A stretch of 64,000 bases of DNA from Chryseobacterium sp. LAM-KRS1 (lineage in GTDB: Bacteria; Bacteroidota; Bacteroidia; Flavobacteriales; Weeksellaceae), in NCBI RefSeq assembly GCF_013184525.1, contig NZ_JAAOIZ010000005.1:310001-374000 (forward strand), written 5' to 3'. A program made the position numbers and the translations under genes. Below are positions 8,456 to 17,810 of this stretch, one piece after another. The first letter of the stretch is position 1, and each line of letters opens with the position of its first letter. The notes under the pieces were generated by a model that worked only from the letters and a program-made list of their open reading frames with translations, searched no databases and was not told where the DNA came from.

Positions 8456-10000
8456 ATGGCAGAATTGCAGAAAGACTTCTTATTTGTACTCATTAAATCA
8501 TTAACCACTTCTGAGAAACGGCAATTTAAGCTTTATGTTAATCGTTTAGGAATTAATGTAGATGCTAAATTTCTACTACTTTTCTCTGAGCTTGACAAAA
8601 TGACTGAGTATAACGAGTCTGTCATCATAGAGAAGAAAATTTCTACCAAGCAGCAGCTTTCTAACCTGAAAGCGCATCTCTATAAGCAAATCTTAGTAAG
8701 CCTTCGTATGAACCCGAGCCATCAAAATTACAGGATTCAGCTTCGGGAGCAACTTGATTTTGCTAATATTCTGTATCAGAAAGGACTATACAAGCAGGCT
8801 TTAAAAATATTGGATAAAACAAAGCAATCTGCCCTGGAACTGGATGAAAAAAGCATCGCTTCAGAGATTATTGACCTTGAGAAGGTAATTGAATCCCAAT
8901 TTATTACACGAAGTATAGACGGAAGGGCCGAAGAACTGATAAGAGAGTCTAAAGAAATAAGCAAACAAAACCAATACACAACTGAACTTTCCAATCTTTC
9001 ATTGAAGTTATACAGTGAAATGCTCACCCATGGGTATGTGAAAAACGATGCGGACAGGCAAGAGATACTGGAGATCTTCAATTCTCAGATTAAAAATATA
9101 AAACCCTCCAGTTTAAATTTTACCGAAAAACTTTGGTATTATAAAGCGCATGTCTGGAAAAATCAGCTATTGCAGGATTACAAATACACGTTGAAATATG
9201 CCTATCAGTGGGTTGAGCTGTTTCATCAGAAACCCGAAATGATTTTTAGTCATCCGGTGTGGTATATCAAAGGCAATACTTATTTACTGAAGATCCTTTT
9301 CCTTTATGGTAATATCGATATTTTAGAAAAACAATTTGAAAATTTCACTAAAACGGTTTCTTCACCTGGATTTGCCCAAAATGAGAATTTACAGGCTCTT
9401 ACATTCCTTACCTACTCCAATACTTTAATGAATATCCATTTCGTAAAAGGAGAGTTTTTCAGTGGAACGAAGCTTATTCCAGAAATAGAAATGAAGATGG
9501 AAAAGCTCCGGGATAAAATTGATGAGCACCATTTTATGATTCTGTATCTTAAGATGGCAGCTATGTTTTTTGGAAGCAAGAAGTATAATGAATCGATGCG
9601 ATACTCCATGAAGATCATCGAGTCAAAAGGCAACGTACAGGAAGATCTTTTATTTCATACGAGGATTCTGATCCTTATGTCCAAGCATGAATCCGGAAAT
9701 GACGAAGATTACGATGAGTTTATTAAAGCTACTTTAAAATTCGCTTTAAAGATGAAAAAGCCGGAAGAATTTCATTTTGAAAGCATCGATTTTTTTAAAA
9801 ATCTCAATAACCTTGTTTTGGATGAAAGACAAAAAGCATTTGAAGCATTTGACCGGAAACTGGATCAATATGAAAACAATGAATATTACAGACGTTCACT
9901 CTTTTATATCGATATCCATGGCTGGATACAGTCAAAAGTTCAGCATGTGGATGTAATTGAAATTATAAAGAAAAAAGTGAAGTATAAAAGACTGAAATAA
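8456..10000 (+). CDS. Large alpha-helical protein, TPR-like, unknown function
   Basis: 514 aa, family not recognised by name. No signal peptide; predicted almost wholly helical. Repeats such as ILYQKGLYKQALKILDKTKQSALELDEKS and AMFFGSKKYNESMRYSMKIIESKG look like tetratricopeptide-type helix pairs, so a scaffold or regulatory role is plausible. The N terminus (SEKRQFKLYVNRL) is rich in charged residues. It stands alone, divergent from leuA and ended by a strong terminator. Proteins of this kind seem widespread in Flavobacteriia. Confidence 0.65.
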   Translation: MAELQKDFLFVLIKSLTTSEKRQFKLYVNRLGINVDAKFLLLFSELDKMTEYNESVIIEKKISTKQQLSNLKAHLYKQILVSLRMNPSHQNYRIQLREQLDFANILYQKGLYKQALKILDKTKQSALELDEKSIASEIIDLEKVIESQFITRSIDGRAEELIRESKEISKQNQYTTELSNLSLKLYSEMLTHGYVKNDADRQEILEIFNSQIKNIKPSSLNFTEKLWYYKAHVWKNQLLQDYKYTLKYAYQWVELFHQKPEMIFSHPVWYIKGNTYLLKILFLYGNIDILEKQFENFTKTVSSPGFAQNENLQALTFLTYSNTLMNIHFVKGEFFSGTKLIPEIEMKMEKLRDKIDEHHFMILYLKMAAMFFGSKKYNESMRYSMKIIESKGNVQEDLLFHTRILILMSKHESGNDEDYDEFIKATLKFALKMKKPEEFHFESIDFFKNLNNLVLDERQKAFEAFDRKLDQYENNEYYRRSLFYIDIHGWIQSKVQHVDVIEIIKKKVKYKRLK

Positions 10001-10005
10001 TAAAG

Positions 10006-10048
10006 AACACCAGATGGTAACGGACTCTTAAAGCCAACATCTGGTGTT
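10006..10048. terminator. Terminator between converging genes
   Basis: AACACCAGATG and CATCTGGTGTT form a perfect 11-bp stem around 21 bases, between the stop at 10000 (+) and the dipeptidase stop at 10053 (-). The loop is longer than usual. Confidence 0.7.
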
Positions 10049-10052
10049 TATT

Positions 10053-11021
10053 TTAAAGCTTTTTTATAAAATCCAGAGCATTTTTATGGCTTATTTTTTC
10101 CATTAGCTCAACGGAATAATTTTCGGAAATCTTTTTATTGATTGCTTCATAGGCTGTAGCATTCTCGAACTCCTGAAAGAATATGGGAAGCTTTGACGGA
10201 TCCGGATAGTTTTTGCAGTAGTAAAAATCTGCACCAAAAGCAATTGAGTTTTCTCCACCAAGATCAAGTCCATATTGAAGATGTTCATATAGCTTGTAAG
10301 GGTCAGTTTCATCAACACAATTCCTGATAAAGTTAAGTCCGATAAGACCTTTTCTCCTAATCACTTCTTTGGCCAGCTCATCAGGAAGATTCCTCTTTTT
10401 ATCATAGATAGTGCGGTAATTGGAATGGCTTGCCAGGATAGGAATATGATAGTTTCTCTGATCGATATAATTAAGAATATCATAGGCCAGCTGATCGCTT
10501 GTATGGGAAAGATCAATGGCAATTTTTCGGTCCGAAATATAATCCAGAACTACTTTTCCGTCTTCTTTTAATCCTGTCCCTGAATTATTTCCGCCCCCAA
10601 ATCGGTTTTCTGTATGATGCGTAAGTCCTATATAAAGGATTTTCTGCGTGTTATTAATAATGGCTTCCAGGTTTTTAAAACCTGTTTCGAGGTCAGAATC
10701 CTCTTCACAAAATGAGGATGCATTTTCTATGGAAGCAAGTACTCCTGCCCGATCCTTATTTTCGCCTGCTTCATAATTTGAAGGATCAAACAGGAAGAAA
10801 TCATCAGTATTCAATAAATCAGCGAATACCTCACTTTGCCTGATTCCTTCGGCCGTGCTGTTCTTAGCTGTAGCCGTGTAAATGGCCATTACCTGTAATT
10901 TTACATTTCCTTCCTTTAAATAGGGCAATGAACACCCCAACTCCCTGTCATCTGGTTTTGAATTTTTTCTTACCAGATAATACAATAAATCACAGTGTAA
11001 ATCAAAATTCATTTCATTCAT
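10053..11021 (-). CDS. Peptidase M19 family dipeptidase
   Basis: 322 aa. Membrane-dipeptidase (renal dipeptidase) family, zinc metallohydrolases that cleave dipeptides. The metal-site motifs appear in order: FDLHCD at residue 6-11, LTHHTENRFGGGNNSG, IDLSHTSD, LASHSNYRTI and FGADFYY. No signal peptide, so probably cytoplasmic. Monocistronic: the upstream neighbour is thrS, divergent. Confidence 0.9.
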   Translation of the reverse strand: MNEMNFDLHCDLLYYLVRKNSKPDDRELGCSLPYLKEGNVKLQVMAIYTATAKNSTAEGIRQSEVFADLLNTDDFFLFDPSNYEAGENKDRAGVLASIENASSFCEEDSDLETGFKNLEAIINNTQKILYIGLTHHTENRFGGGNNSGTGLKEDGKVVLDYISDRKIAIDLSHTSDQLAYDILNYIDQRNYHIPILASHSNYRTIYDKKRNLPDELAKEVIRRKGLIGLNFIRNCVDETDPYKLYEHLQYGLDLGGENSIAFGADFYYCKNYPDPSKLPIFFQEFENATAYEAINKKISENYSVELMEKISHKNALDFIKKL

Positions 11022-11250
11022 TATATTTTATCTTTATTTATATTGAACTTGTTATCAAACTTTTTACGCTAGTTTAAAAAATAAGTATCTCTATTTTTTA
11101 CAATATAAAACCTGAAATTTTGGGGCTTTTTTTTGTGAAAAAGAGAATGTGAAAAATAAAACAGTAAATACCGTTAATAGGTTTTTCATTATTTTGAATT
11201 ATTTATTTATTCAAATATACGTTAATATACCATTTTAAATAAAAAATGCG

Positions 11251-11258
11251 TATTTTTG
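11251..11258 (+). promoter_or_regulatory. -7 box of thrS
   Basis: TATTTTTG, 24 bases before the thrS ATG. The 261-base gap between the dipeptidase and thrS is otherwise AT-rich, and no T-box or other leader structure was recognised in it. Confidence 0.55.
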
Positions 11259-11282
11259 CATCTTAAAATTTCATAGTAAACA

Positions 11283-13202
11283 ATGATAAAAATTACACTT
11301 CCAGACAATAGTGTCAAAGAATTCGAGGGAGAAGTAACTCCTCTAGATGTGGCAAAATCTATAAGCGAAGGATTGGCTAGAAATACCATTTCCGCAGTCG
11401 TAAACGGCAAACAAGTAGAGATTACCACACCTATAACGACGGATTCTACGGTACAGCTATTGACATGGAATGATGATCTTGGAAAGAAAGCTTTCTGGCA
11501 TTCTTCTGCCCACCTTCTGGCGCAGGCCATCCTTGAATTTTATCCTGATGCTAAGCTTACTATCGGCCCAGCCATAGAAAATGGATTTTATTATGACGTA
11601 GATTTTGGAGACGAAAGTTTATCTGAAAAGGATTTTGAAAAGATTGAAAAGAAAGTTTTAGAGAATGCTAAGAAAGGTTCTACATTCTCCCTCTATCCTG
11701 TTTCCAAAGAAGAGGCATTAAAAACTTATGCAGATAATCCTTATAAAGTAGAACTGATCTCCAATCTTAATGACGGAGAAATTACTTTTGTAACTCATGA
11801 TAATTTCACGGATTTATGCCGTGGAGGTCATATTCCCAATACAGGAATTGTAAAGGCCGTAAAAATATTAAATGCAGCAGGAGCATACTGGAGAGGTGAT
11901 GAAAAGAACCCCCAATTGACAAGGGTTTACGGTATTTCTTTCCCAAAACAGAAAGAGCTTACAGAATATCTGGAAAGATTGGAAGAAGCAAAAAGAAGGG
12001 ATCACAGAAAACTTGGAAAAGAATTAGGGATTTTCGCATTCTCTGAAAAAGTGGGTGCCGGACTTCCGCTATGGCTTCCAAAAGGTACTGCATTAAGAAG
12101 AAAATTAGAAAACTTCCTTAGTGAGGCTCAGAAAAAAGGAGGCTATGAATTCGTGATGTCCCCGCATATTGGTTCAAAAGAGCTGTATGTGACTTCAGGA
12201 CACTGGGATAAATATGGAGCAGACAGTTTCCAGCCTATTAAAACACCGAATGAAGGTGAAGAATTTTTGCTGAAGCCTATGAACTGTCCTCACCACTGTG
12301 AAATCTACAAAACTTCACAATGGAGCTACAGGGATCTTCCAAAAAGATATGCAGAGTTCGGTACTGTTTACAGATATGAGCAAAGTGGAGAGCTTCACGG
12401 CTTGACAAGAGTACGTGGATTTACTCAGGATGATGCCCACTTATTCTGTACTCCTGATCAGCTTTCGGAAGAATTTGAGAAAGTAATAGATTTAACACTT
12501 TATGTTTTTAAATCTTTAGGATTTGAGGATTTTGTTACTCAGGTTTCTTTAAGAGATCCTGAAAACAAGGAAAAATATATCGGTTCTGATGAGAATTGGG
12601 AGAAAGCTGAAAATGCCATCATCAATGCAGCAGAGAAAAAAGGATTGAAAACCGTTATCGAATATGGTGAAGCTGCCTTCTATGGCCCTAAACTGGACTT
12701 CATGGTTAAGGATGCATTAGGAAGAAAATGGCAGTTAGGAACCATTCAGGTAGACTATAACCTGCCGGAAAGGTTTGATCTTCACTACATCGGAAATGAT
12801 AACGAAAAGCACAGACCGGTAATGATTCATAGAGCGCCGTTTGGTTCTATGGAAAGATTTATCGCTATTTTATTAGAAAATACAGCAGGAGATTTTCCTT
12901 TATGGTTGAGCCCTGATCAGTATATAATTCTACCGATTAGTGAAAAATATGTAGATTATGCAAAAAAAGTTTCACAATTTTTGGAAAATCACGATATTAG
13001 CGGTCTGATTGATGACAGAAATGAGAAGACCGGAAAGAAAATCCGTGATGCAGAATTAAAGAAAATCCCTTTCATGATTGTGATCGGTGAAAATGAAGAA
13101 AAAGACGGAACCGTTTCAGTAAGAAGACGTGGAGAAGGAGATCTTGGCGTAATGAAGATGGAAGATTTCGTCAATTATTTTAAAAAAGAAGCAGCCATAT
13201 AA
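11283..13202 (+). CDS. thrS: Threonine--tRNA ligase
   Basis: 639 aa, normal full length. It charges tRNA-Thr. Domains in order: N-terminal TGS (to about 62), editing domain with [11 protein letters not shown], class II catalytic core with the zinc-site region [11 protein letters not shown] and [10 protein letters not shown], then the anticodon-binding domain ([13 protein letters not shown]...[32 protein letters not shown]). It is followed by infC, as in most bacteria. Confidence 0.97.
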   Translation: MIKITLPDNSVKEFEGEVTPLDVAKSISEGLARNTISAVVNGKQVEITTPITTDSTVQLLTWNDDLGKKAFWHSSAHLLAQAILEFYPDAKLTIGPAIENGFYYDVDFGDESLSEKDFEKIEKKVLENAKKGSTFSLYPVSKEEALKTYADNPYKVELISNLNDGEITFVTHDNFTDLCRGGHIPNTGIVKAVKILNAAGAYWRGDEKNPQLTRVYGISFPKQKELTEYLERLEEAKRRDHRKLGKELGIFAFSEKVGAGLPLWLPKGTALRRKLENFLSEAQKKGGYEFVMSPHIGSKELYVTSGHWDKYGADSFQPIKTPNEGEEFLLKPMNCPHHCEIYKTSQWSYRDLPKRYAEFGTVYRYEQSGELHGLTRVRGFTQDDAHLFCTPDQLSEEFEKVIDLTLYVFKSLGFEDFVTQVSLRDPENKEKYIGSDENWEKAENAIINAAEKKGLKTVIEYGEAAFYGPKLDFMVKDALGRKWQLGTIQVDYNLPERFDLHYIGNDNEKHRPVMIHRAPFGSMERFIAILLENTAGDFPLWLSPDQYIILPISEKYVDYAKKVSQFLENHDISGLIDDRNEKTGKKIRDAELKKIPFMIVIGENEEKDGTVSVRRRGEGDLGVMKMEDFVNYFKKEAAI

Positions 13203-13273
13203 GAAAGCTGTCAATAGAAAGTTAACCAATAAAATTTAAGACAATAGCACAAAGATTTAACAACAGAGGCCCA

Positions 13274-13804
13274 ATGCGTCGTCCGGTACAGGAGGATTTG
13301 CATCAAATTAATGGTAAAATCAGAGCCAGAGAAGTTCGTTTGGTAGGTGACAATGTGGAACCTGGAGTTTACCCATTAGATAAGGCTTTGCAGATAGCCA
13401 AGGATCAGGAATTAGACCTGGTTGTGATTTCAGACAAAGCAGAACCTTTTATTGCAAGAGTATTAGACTATAAGAAGTTTTTATACGAGCAAAAGAAAAA
13501 ACAAAAGGAACTTAAGGCAAAACAAATAAAAGTGGTTGTAAAAGAGATCCGTTTCGGGCCTCAGACAGATGACCATGATTATGAATTCAAGAAAAAGCAC
13601 GCTGAGAAATTCCTGGAAGAAGGTTCGAAACTTAAAACCTATGTATTTTTCAAAGGACGTTCAATTATCTTTAAAGATCAGGGAGAAATTTTACTTTTAA
13701 AACTTGCACAGGAACTTGAGCATGTAGGTAAAGTAGACCAGCTTCCTAAATTGGAAGGTAAAAGGATGATTATGATGATGAGTCCTAAAAAAGCAGCTAA
13801 ATAA
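13274..13804 (+). CDS. infC: Translation initiation factor IF-3
   Basis: 176 aa from the ATG at 13274. IF-3 binds the 30S subunit and checks the initiator tRNA and start codon. [20 protein letters not shown] (N domain) and the C-domain [29 protein letters not shown] are diagnostic. The frame stays open upstream with a basic, IF-3-like extension ([11 protein letters not shown]) that has no ATG but has ATA codons at 13244 and 13229, so translation may begin earlier at a non-standard codon, as infC does in other bacteria. The hairpin after the gene ends the transcript before rpmI. Confidence 0.95.
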   Translation: MRRPVQEDLHQINGKIRAREVRLVGDNVEPGVYPLDKALQIAKDQELDLVVISDKAEPFIARVLDYKKFLYEQKKKQKELKAKQIKVVVKEIRFGPQTDDHDYEFKKKHAEKFLEEGSKLKTYVFFKGRSIIFKDQGEILLLKLAQELEHVGKVDQLPKLEGKRMIMMMSPKKAAK

Positions 13805-13836
13805 TCAAATTAAATTCAGAATTTAATTTCCAATAT

Positions 13837-13866
13837 AAACCTCAAAGAAATTTGAGGTTTTTTTTA
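13837..13866 (+). terminator. Terminator after infC
   Basis: AAACCTCAAA, loop GAAA, TTTGAGGTTT and a T run. A perfect 10-bp stem that separates infC from rpmI-rplT. Confidence 0.85.
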
Positions 13867-13993
13867 TTCAATACGAATAAAATACCCTATGTTAAGACTC
13901 ATGTGGATTAATAAATTTAATTTTGAATTAGAAATAAGATTAAAATATTATAGGTACTAAAAAATTAAATTACTAATCATAAAATTAAAAACA

Positions 13994-14815
13994 ATGAGTA
14001 CAATTCAACTAAAAGACGGAACTGAAATTTATTACAAAGACTGGGGAAAAGGACAACCTGTATTTTTTCATCACGGATGGCCATTGTCAAGTGACGACTG
14101 GGATGCTCAAATGCTTTTCTTTTTGGAAAAAGGATACAGAGTAATTGCTCACGACAGAAGAGGACATGGAAGATCCACCCAGACTGCGGAGGGACATGAT
14201 ATGGACACGTATGCATCAGATGTTGATGAGATCGTAACGGCACTAGATCTGAAAGATGTGATCCACGTAGGACATTCCACAGGAGGCGGTGAAGTGATCA
14301 GATATGTAGCACAGTATGGAAAAGGAAGGGTTGCCAAAGCTGTTTTAATAAGCGCTGTTACCCCGATTATGGTTCAAAATGAAAATAACCCGAACGGTGT
14401 CCCGATTTCTGTTTTTGATGATATCCGTAACAATACGGCACACCACAGGCAGCAATTCTATATCGATATTACCTTCCCTTTTTATGGCTATAACAGAGAA
14501 GGAGCTAACATTTCCGAAGGTATCCAGAGAAACTGGTGGAGACAGGGAATGATGGGATCGATTAAAGCACATTATGACTGTATCAAAGCTTTTTCAGAAA
14601 CTGATTTTACAGAAGATCTTAAAAGTACAGATGTTCCCGTATTGGTGCTTCATGGGGAAGATGATCAGATTGTACCTTATGAAACTACAGGTGTGGTAGC
14701 CGCAAAATTAGTTAAAAATGGAAAGTTGATCACTTATCCGGGATTCCCTCACGGTATGCCAACGACTGAAGCTGAAACTATTAACAGAGATCTTCTTGCT
14801 TTTTTCCAATCATAA
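13994..14815 (+). CDS. Alpha/beta hydrolase, cofactor-free haloperoxidase type
   Basis: 273 aa. Closely resembles non-haem chloroperoxidases, which are serine esterases with perhydrolase side activity. Catalytic triad: Ser95 in GHSTGGG, an Asp in GEDDQIVP (about 224) and His in FPHGMPTTEAE (about 253). FFHHGWPLSSDDWDAQ forms the oxyanion-hole region. No signal peptide. It has its own possible -7 box (TAATTTTG, 13918-13925) and its own terminator, and stands between infC and rpmI. Natural substrate unknown. Confidence 0.88.
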   Translation: MSTIQLKDGTEIYYKDWGKGQPVFFHHGWPLSSDDWDAQMLFFLEKGYRVIAHDRRGHGRSTQTAEGHDMDTYASDVDEIVTALDLKDVIHVGHSTGGGEVIRYVAQYGKGRVAKAVLISAVTPIMVQNENNPNGVPISVFDDIRNNTAHHRQQFYIDITFPFYGYNREGANISEGIQRNWWRQGMMGSIKAHYDCIKAFSETDFTEDLKSTDVPVLVLHGEDDQIVPYETTGVVAAKLVKNGKLITYPGFPHGMPTTEAETINRDLLAFFQS

Positions 14816-14842
14816 AACCTTAATTGAAATAAAAACTAAAAG

Positions 14843-14870
14843 GACTGATTCACCAATCGGTCTTTTTTTT
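14843..14870 (+). terminator. Terminator after the hydrolase
   Basis: GACTGATT, loop CACC, AATCGGTC with one G-T pair, then eight T. Confidence 0.85.
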
Positions 14871-14937
14871 GTTATAAATTTATCTTCCTGAAAATGCGAT
14901 TAATAAAGAGAAAATCAAAATATATTAAGTCTTATCA

Positions 14938-14969
14938 TTGTGAGTTAATTTGATTTTTTATTATTTTTG
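14938..14969 (+). promoter_or_regulatory. Promoter of the B-lectin lipoprotein gene
   Basis: TTG (14938-14940), 21 bases, TATTTTTG (14962-14969). Near-ideal Bacteroidota promoter, 20 bases before the ATG. Confidence 0.75.
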
Positions 14970-14989
14970 CGGCTCAAAAAAAATAATAT

Positions 14990-15553
14990 ATGAAGATAAA
15001 ATTATTGACTTTTGTAAGTCTTTCAATGCTTTTAGCATCTTGTGGTCAGGATGATACTCTTGATAATGTAATTGTAGAAAATGGAAAGGTACAAACAACT
15101 GCGAATGCAAATAAATCTATTCCTGGTGGTGGTCTTACCACATTAACATTTATTTCGGAAACAACCAATCATCCTCAGGTATTAAATGCCGGCGAATCAA
15201 TTAGTTTAGAAAATCAGGGTGTTACTTACCGTCTGGTAATGCAAGGAGATAGTAATCTTGTCCTATATGCTGAAACACCTAGCAGCTACAGAGTACTATG
15301 GGCATCTAATACGGTAAGAAGCGGAGGTACCCCAAAACTTATTGCACAAAATGATGGGAATCTTGTTATTTACAATAACGATACTCCTCTTTGGAATTCA
15401 GACAGCGCAGTTGCAGGGAACGTTTCCAACCCACATATTAAGCTTCAGCTTTATTCAAGAACCGGATATTTAATCGGTAGTGGTTTTAGAGTTAAAGTTA
15501 TTCTGGGTGGAAATAATCAGGAAAGAAGAGAAATAACTCATAAGGATATCTAG
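14990..15553 (+). CDS. Lipoprotein with bulb-type (mannose) lectin domain
   Basis: 187 aa. Lipoprotein signal ending LLASC, Cys18. A B-lectin beta-prism follows, with two clear copies of the mannose-site motif QxDxNxVxY: QGDSNLVLY (85-93) and QNDGNLVIY (120-128), and LWASNT and LWNSDS after the two repeats as in plant GNA-type lectins. It should bind mannose-rich glycans at the cell surface; this is inferred from the motif. It has its own promoter and terminator and lies between infC and rpmI, so it is probably an insertion into the ribosomal cluster. Confidence 0.85.
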   Translation: MKIKLLTFVSLSMLLASCGQDDTLDNVIVENGKVQTTANANKSIPGGGLTTLTFISETTNHPQVLNAGESISLENQGVTYRLVMQGDSNLVLYAETPSSYRVLWASNTVRSGGTPKLIAQNDGNLVIYNNDTPLWNSDSAVAGNVSNPHIKLQLYSRTGYLIGSGFRVKVILGGNNQERREITHKDI

Positions 15554-15573
15554 TGAGTAATTTAATGATTTGT

Positions 15574-15600
15574 AACCACTTTTTATAGAAGTGGTTTTTT
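15574..15600 (+). terminator. Terminator after the lectin gene
   Basis: AACCACTT and AAGTGGTT separated by 7 bases, followed by TTTT. Confidence 0.8.
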
Positions 15601-15623
15601 GAAAATACTATAAAATCACAATT

Positions 15624-15657
15624 TTGAAAATTCGAATTGATATTTTTTGTATCTTTG
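15624..15657 (+). promoter_or_regulatory. Promoter of rpmI-rplT
   Basis: TTG (15624-15626), 23 bases, TATCTTTG (15650-15657). It leaves a leader of roughly 70 bases before rpmI. Confidence 0.7.
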
Positions 15658-15733
15658 CACACTATTATTCCTAAGTGTCTTTGGGAAGAAAGTAAATCAG
15701 ATATTGATAACAAAATAATAAAAAAGCAAGACA

Positions 15734-15931
15734 ATGCCAAAATTAAAAACGAAATCAGGTGCTAAGAAACGTTTTGCTCTTACCGGAACTGGTAAGATCA
15801 AAAGAAAAAATGCTTACAAAAGCCACATCTTAACTAAAAAAGAAACTAAGCAGAAGAGAAATCTTACTACTACTTCTTACGTAGCTAAAGTGGATGAGAA
15901 AAGCGTTCAACGTCAATTAGCAATTAAGTAG
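15734..15931 (+). CDS. rpmI: 50S ribosomal protein L35
   Basis: 65 aa, the usual size and very basic. [20 protein letters not shown] and the downstream [14 protein letters not shown] are diagnostic of bL35, a protein of the large ribosomal subunit. Followed by rplT 121 bases downstream, in the conserved order. Because infC ends in a terminator and two other genes intervene, it relies on its own promoter. Confidence 0.97.
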   Translation: MPKLKTKSGAKKRFALTGTGKIKRKNAYKSHILTKKETKQKRNLTTTSYVAKVDEKSVQRQLAIK

Positions 15932-16052
15932 TTTTTATAAATCTATATTCGGTTTATAGGAATTAAAACAATTCAGAATTTTTAACCCTGAAACGGAGCA
16001 GATAAGTGTAATGAAACAGTTTACCGCCCTTTTCAAAAAAACAATTTAAATT

Positions 16053-16397
16053 ATGCCAAGATCAGTAAATGCAGTAGCTTCAAGAGCTCGCAGAAAAAAA
16101 ATCATGAAACAAGCTAAAGGTTTTTTCGGTAGAAGAAAGAACGTTTGGACTGTAGCTAAAAACGCGGTAGAAAAAGCAATGCAATATGCTTACCGTGGAA
16201 GAAAAGAGAAAAAGAGAAATTTCAGATCACTTTGGATCACGCGTATCAACGCTGGAACAAGAGAGCATGGAATGTCTTACTCTCAATTTATGGGAGCTCT
16301 TAAAAAGAACAACATTGAGCTTAACAGAAAAGTTTTAGCAGATTTAGCAATGAATCACCCTGAAGCTTTCAAAGCAGTTGTAGATCAAGTAAAATAA
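16053..16397 (+). CDS. rplT: 50S ribosomal protein L20
   Basis: 114 aa, typical of bL20, which binds 23S rRNA early in assembly and in some bacteria represses its own operon. [29 protein letters not shown] and the C-terminal half [33 protein letters not shown] are shown in shortened form here: [14 protein letters not shown] and [20 protein letters not shown] identify it. The 121-base leader from rpmI could hold an autoregulatory structure, but none was identified. Confidence 0.97.
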   Translation: MPRSVNAVASRARRKKIMKQAKGFFGRRKNVWTVAKNAVEKAMQYAYRGRKEKKRNFRSLWITRINAGTREHGMSYSQFMGALKKNNIELNRKVLADLAMNHPEAFKAVVDQVK

Positions 16398-16422
16398 TGT
16401 AAAATTTTTTGTTATCAATATT

Positions 16423-16451
16423 AAATCCTGAGTTTTTTGCTCAGGATTTTT
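16423..16451 (+). terminator. Terminator after rplT
   Basis: AAATCCTGAG, 7-base loop, CTCAGGATTT and a T run. The loop carries the TTG used as -33 of the next promoter. Confidence 0.85.
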
Positions 16452-16467
16452 TTATTATATACATTTG
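16437..16467 (+). promoter_or_regulatory. Promoter of the first M28 peptidase
   Basis: TTG (16437-16439), 20 bases, TACATTTG (16460-16467), overlapping the rplT terminator. Confidence 0.6.
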
Positions 16468-16507
16468 TTTCATTAAAAATATAATAATTCTGTAATTCTT
16501 TTATCAA

Positions 16508-17683
16508 GTGAAAAAAATAACTACTCTACTTCTCTTTTCCATTGCTATTTATAGCGCAAAGGCACAAAGCTTTATTCAGGCTTACCAAAGCAGAGCAACT
16601 CAGGTTTCACAAACCAATATTACAGCTAATTTACACGAGTTTGAAAACCTGGGTGTAAAAACAACAGGTTCTGTAAATAATACCAATACTTTAAACTGGA
16701 TCAAAAATAAATATACGTCTTACGGATATAGTGCAAGTCAGATGGTTGAGGATCCTTTTACCTTTGGAAGTACCAGTTCTAAGAATTTAATTATTACCAA
16801 AACAGGAACTGTTTATCCTGATACCTATGTAATTATCTGTGGACATTATGATACCATAACCGGTTCCGGAGTTAGCGACAATGGAAGCGGAACGTCTATT
16901 ATATTGGAAGCTGCAAGAATCTTAAAAGATATTCCAACAGAATATTCTATTAAATTCATTCATTTTTCAGGAGAAGAGCAGGGACTGGAAGGAAGCTATC
17001 ATTATGCAGACAATGTGGTTTTTCAGAATAATATCCGTCAGATGAATATAAGACTGGTATTTAATATAGATCAGGTAGGTGGTAAACTTGGCAATAACAA
17101 TAATACGATAAAGTGTGAGAAAGGCGTTAACGGAAGCTCTGCCAATAATGCAACTTCAAGTGCGTTTACACAACAGCTGGCCACTTGTACAAGTCTTTAC
17201 TCCCCTCTTCAGACTGTAATTACTAACGCGTATTCCTCAGATTATATACCTTTTGAACAAAACGGAGATATCATTACAGGTTTTTATGAGAATATCAAAA
17301 GCAATAATGAACATACGGTAAATGATACCTTTGCCAATATAGATCCTGTATATGTCTACAACGTAGGTATGGCAGCGGTTGGTGCTCTTCAACATTTTGC
17401 TGTAGCAACAACTCTGAATTTGGGAACAAGCGAAACAGAAGGACAGAAATCATTAGAATCTGTAAAGATCTACCCTAACCCGGCAAAAGATGTATTGACA
17501 ATTGACCTGCCAAATACGATTAATGATTTTAATTTTGAATTAACAGATCTGCTAGGCCACACTTTAATTAAACAGAATAATAAGAAAGCGATCCAGGTTT
17601 CTTCTCTGACAAACGGTGCCTATTTAGCTATAATAAAAACTGCTGATCATACCGCTGTACGGAAAGTAGTAATCAGCAAATAA
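16508..17683 (+). CDS. Secreted M28 aminopeptidase, copy 1, T9SS-sorted
   Basis: 391 aa from the GTG at 16508, the only start that gives the signal peptide (ending AKAQ, residue 20). M28 zinc peptidase core with all five metal ligands: H113 and D115 in GHYDT, D124 in SDNGSG, E156/E157 in SGEEQG, D188 in IDQVGG and the His of NEHTVNDT. A T9SS type A tail follows (SVKIYPNPAKD onward), so the protein should be secreted or surface-attached and release amino acids from extracellular peptides. First of three tandem paralogues. Confidence 0.9.
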   Translation: MKKITTLLLFSIAIYSAKAQSFIQAYQSRATQVSQTNITANLHEFENLGVKTTGSVNNTNTLNWIKNKYTSYGYSASQMVEDPFTFGSTSSKNLIITKTGTVYPDTYVIICGHYDTITGSGVSDNGSGTSIILEAARILKDIPTEYSIKFIHFSGEEQGLEGSYHYADNVVFQNNIRQMNIRLVFNIDQVGGKLGNNNNTIKCEKGVNGSSANNATSSAFTQQLATCTSLYSPLQTVITNAYSSDYIPFEQNGDIITGFYENIKSNNEHTVNDTFANIDPVYVYNVGMAAVGALQHFAVATTLNLGTSETEGQKSLESVKIYPNPAKDVLTIDLPNTINDFNFELTDLLGHTLIKQNNKKAIQVSSLTNGAYLAIIKTADHTAVRKVVISK

Positions 17684-17706
17684 CTCACCGCTAAAAAAAT
17701 AATTTA

Positions 17707-17742
17707 AAAATGCTTTTATTACACGTTATAAAAGCATTTTTT
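17707..17742 (+). terminator. Terminator after M28 copy 1
   Basis: AAAATGCTTTTAT and ATAAAAGCATTTT form a 13-bp stem around 8 bases; a T run follows. A near-identical hairpin follows copy 2. Confidence 0.8.
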
Positions 17743-17773
17743 ATTTATACTACAAAATTAATATTCTTTCATT

Positions 17774-17804
17774 GTGATTTTATTATTACTTTTGCAAAAA
17801 TCAC
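17774..17804 (+). promoter_or_regulatory. -7 box inside an inverted repeat, M28 copy 2
   Basis: TACTTTTG (17787-17794) is bracketed by GTGATTTT (17774-17781) and AAAATCAC (17797-17804). The same bracket is kept before copy 3, suggesting an operator, although recent duplication alone could explain this. Confidence 0.5.
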
Positions 17805-17810
17805 CAACTA

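Noticed and set aside
13977-14243. Minus-strand ORFs opposite the haloperoxidase gene
   Set aside because: Shadow of the hydrolase, which has an intact catalytic triad. His- and Pro-rich, no start context.
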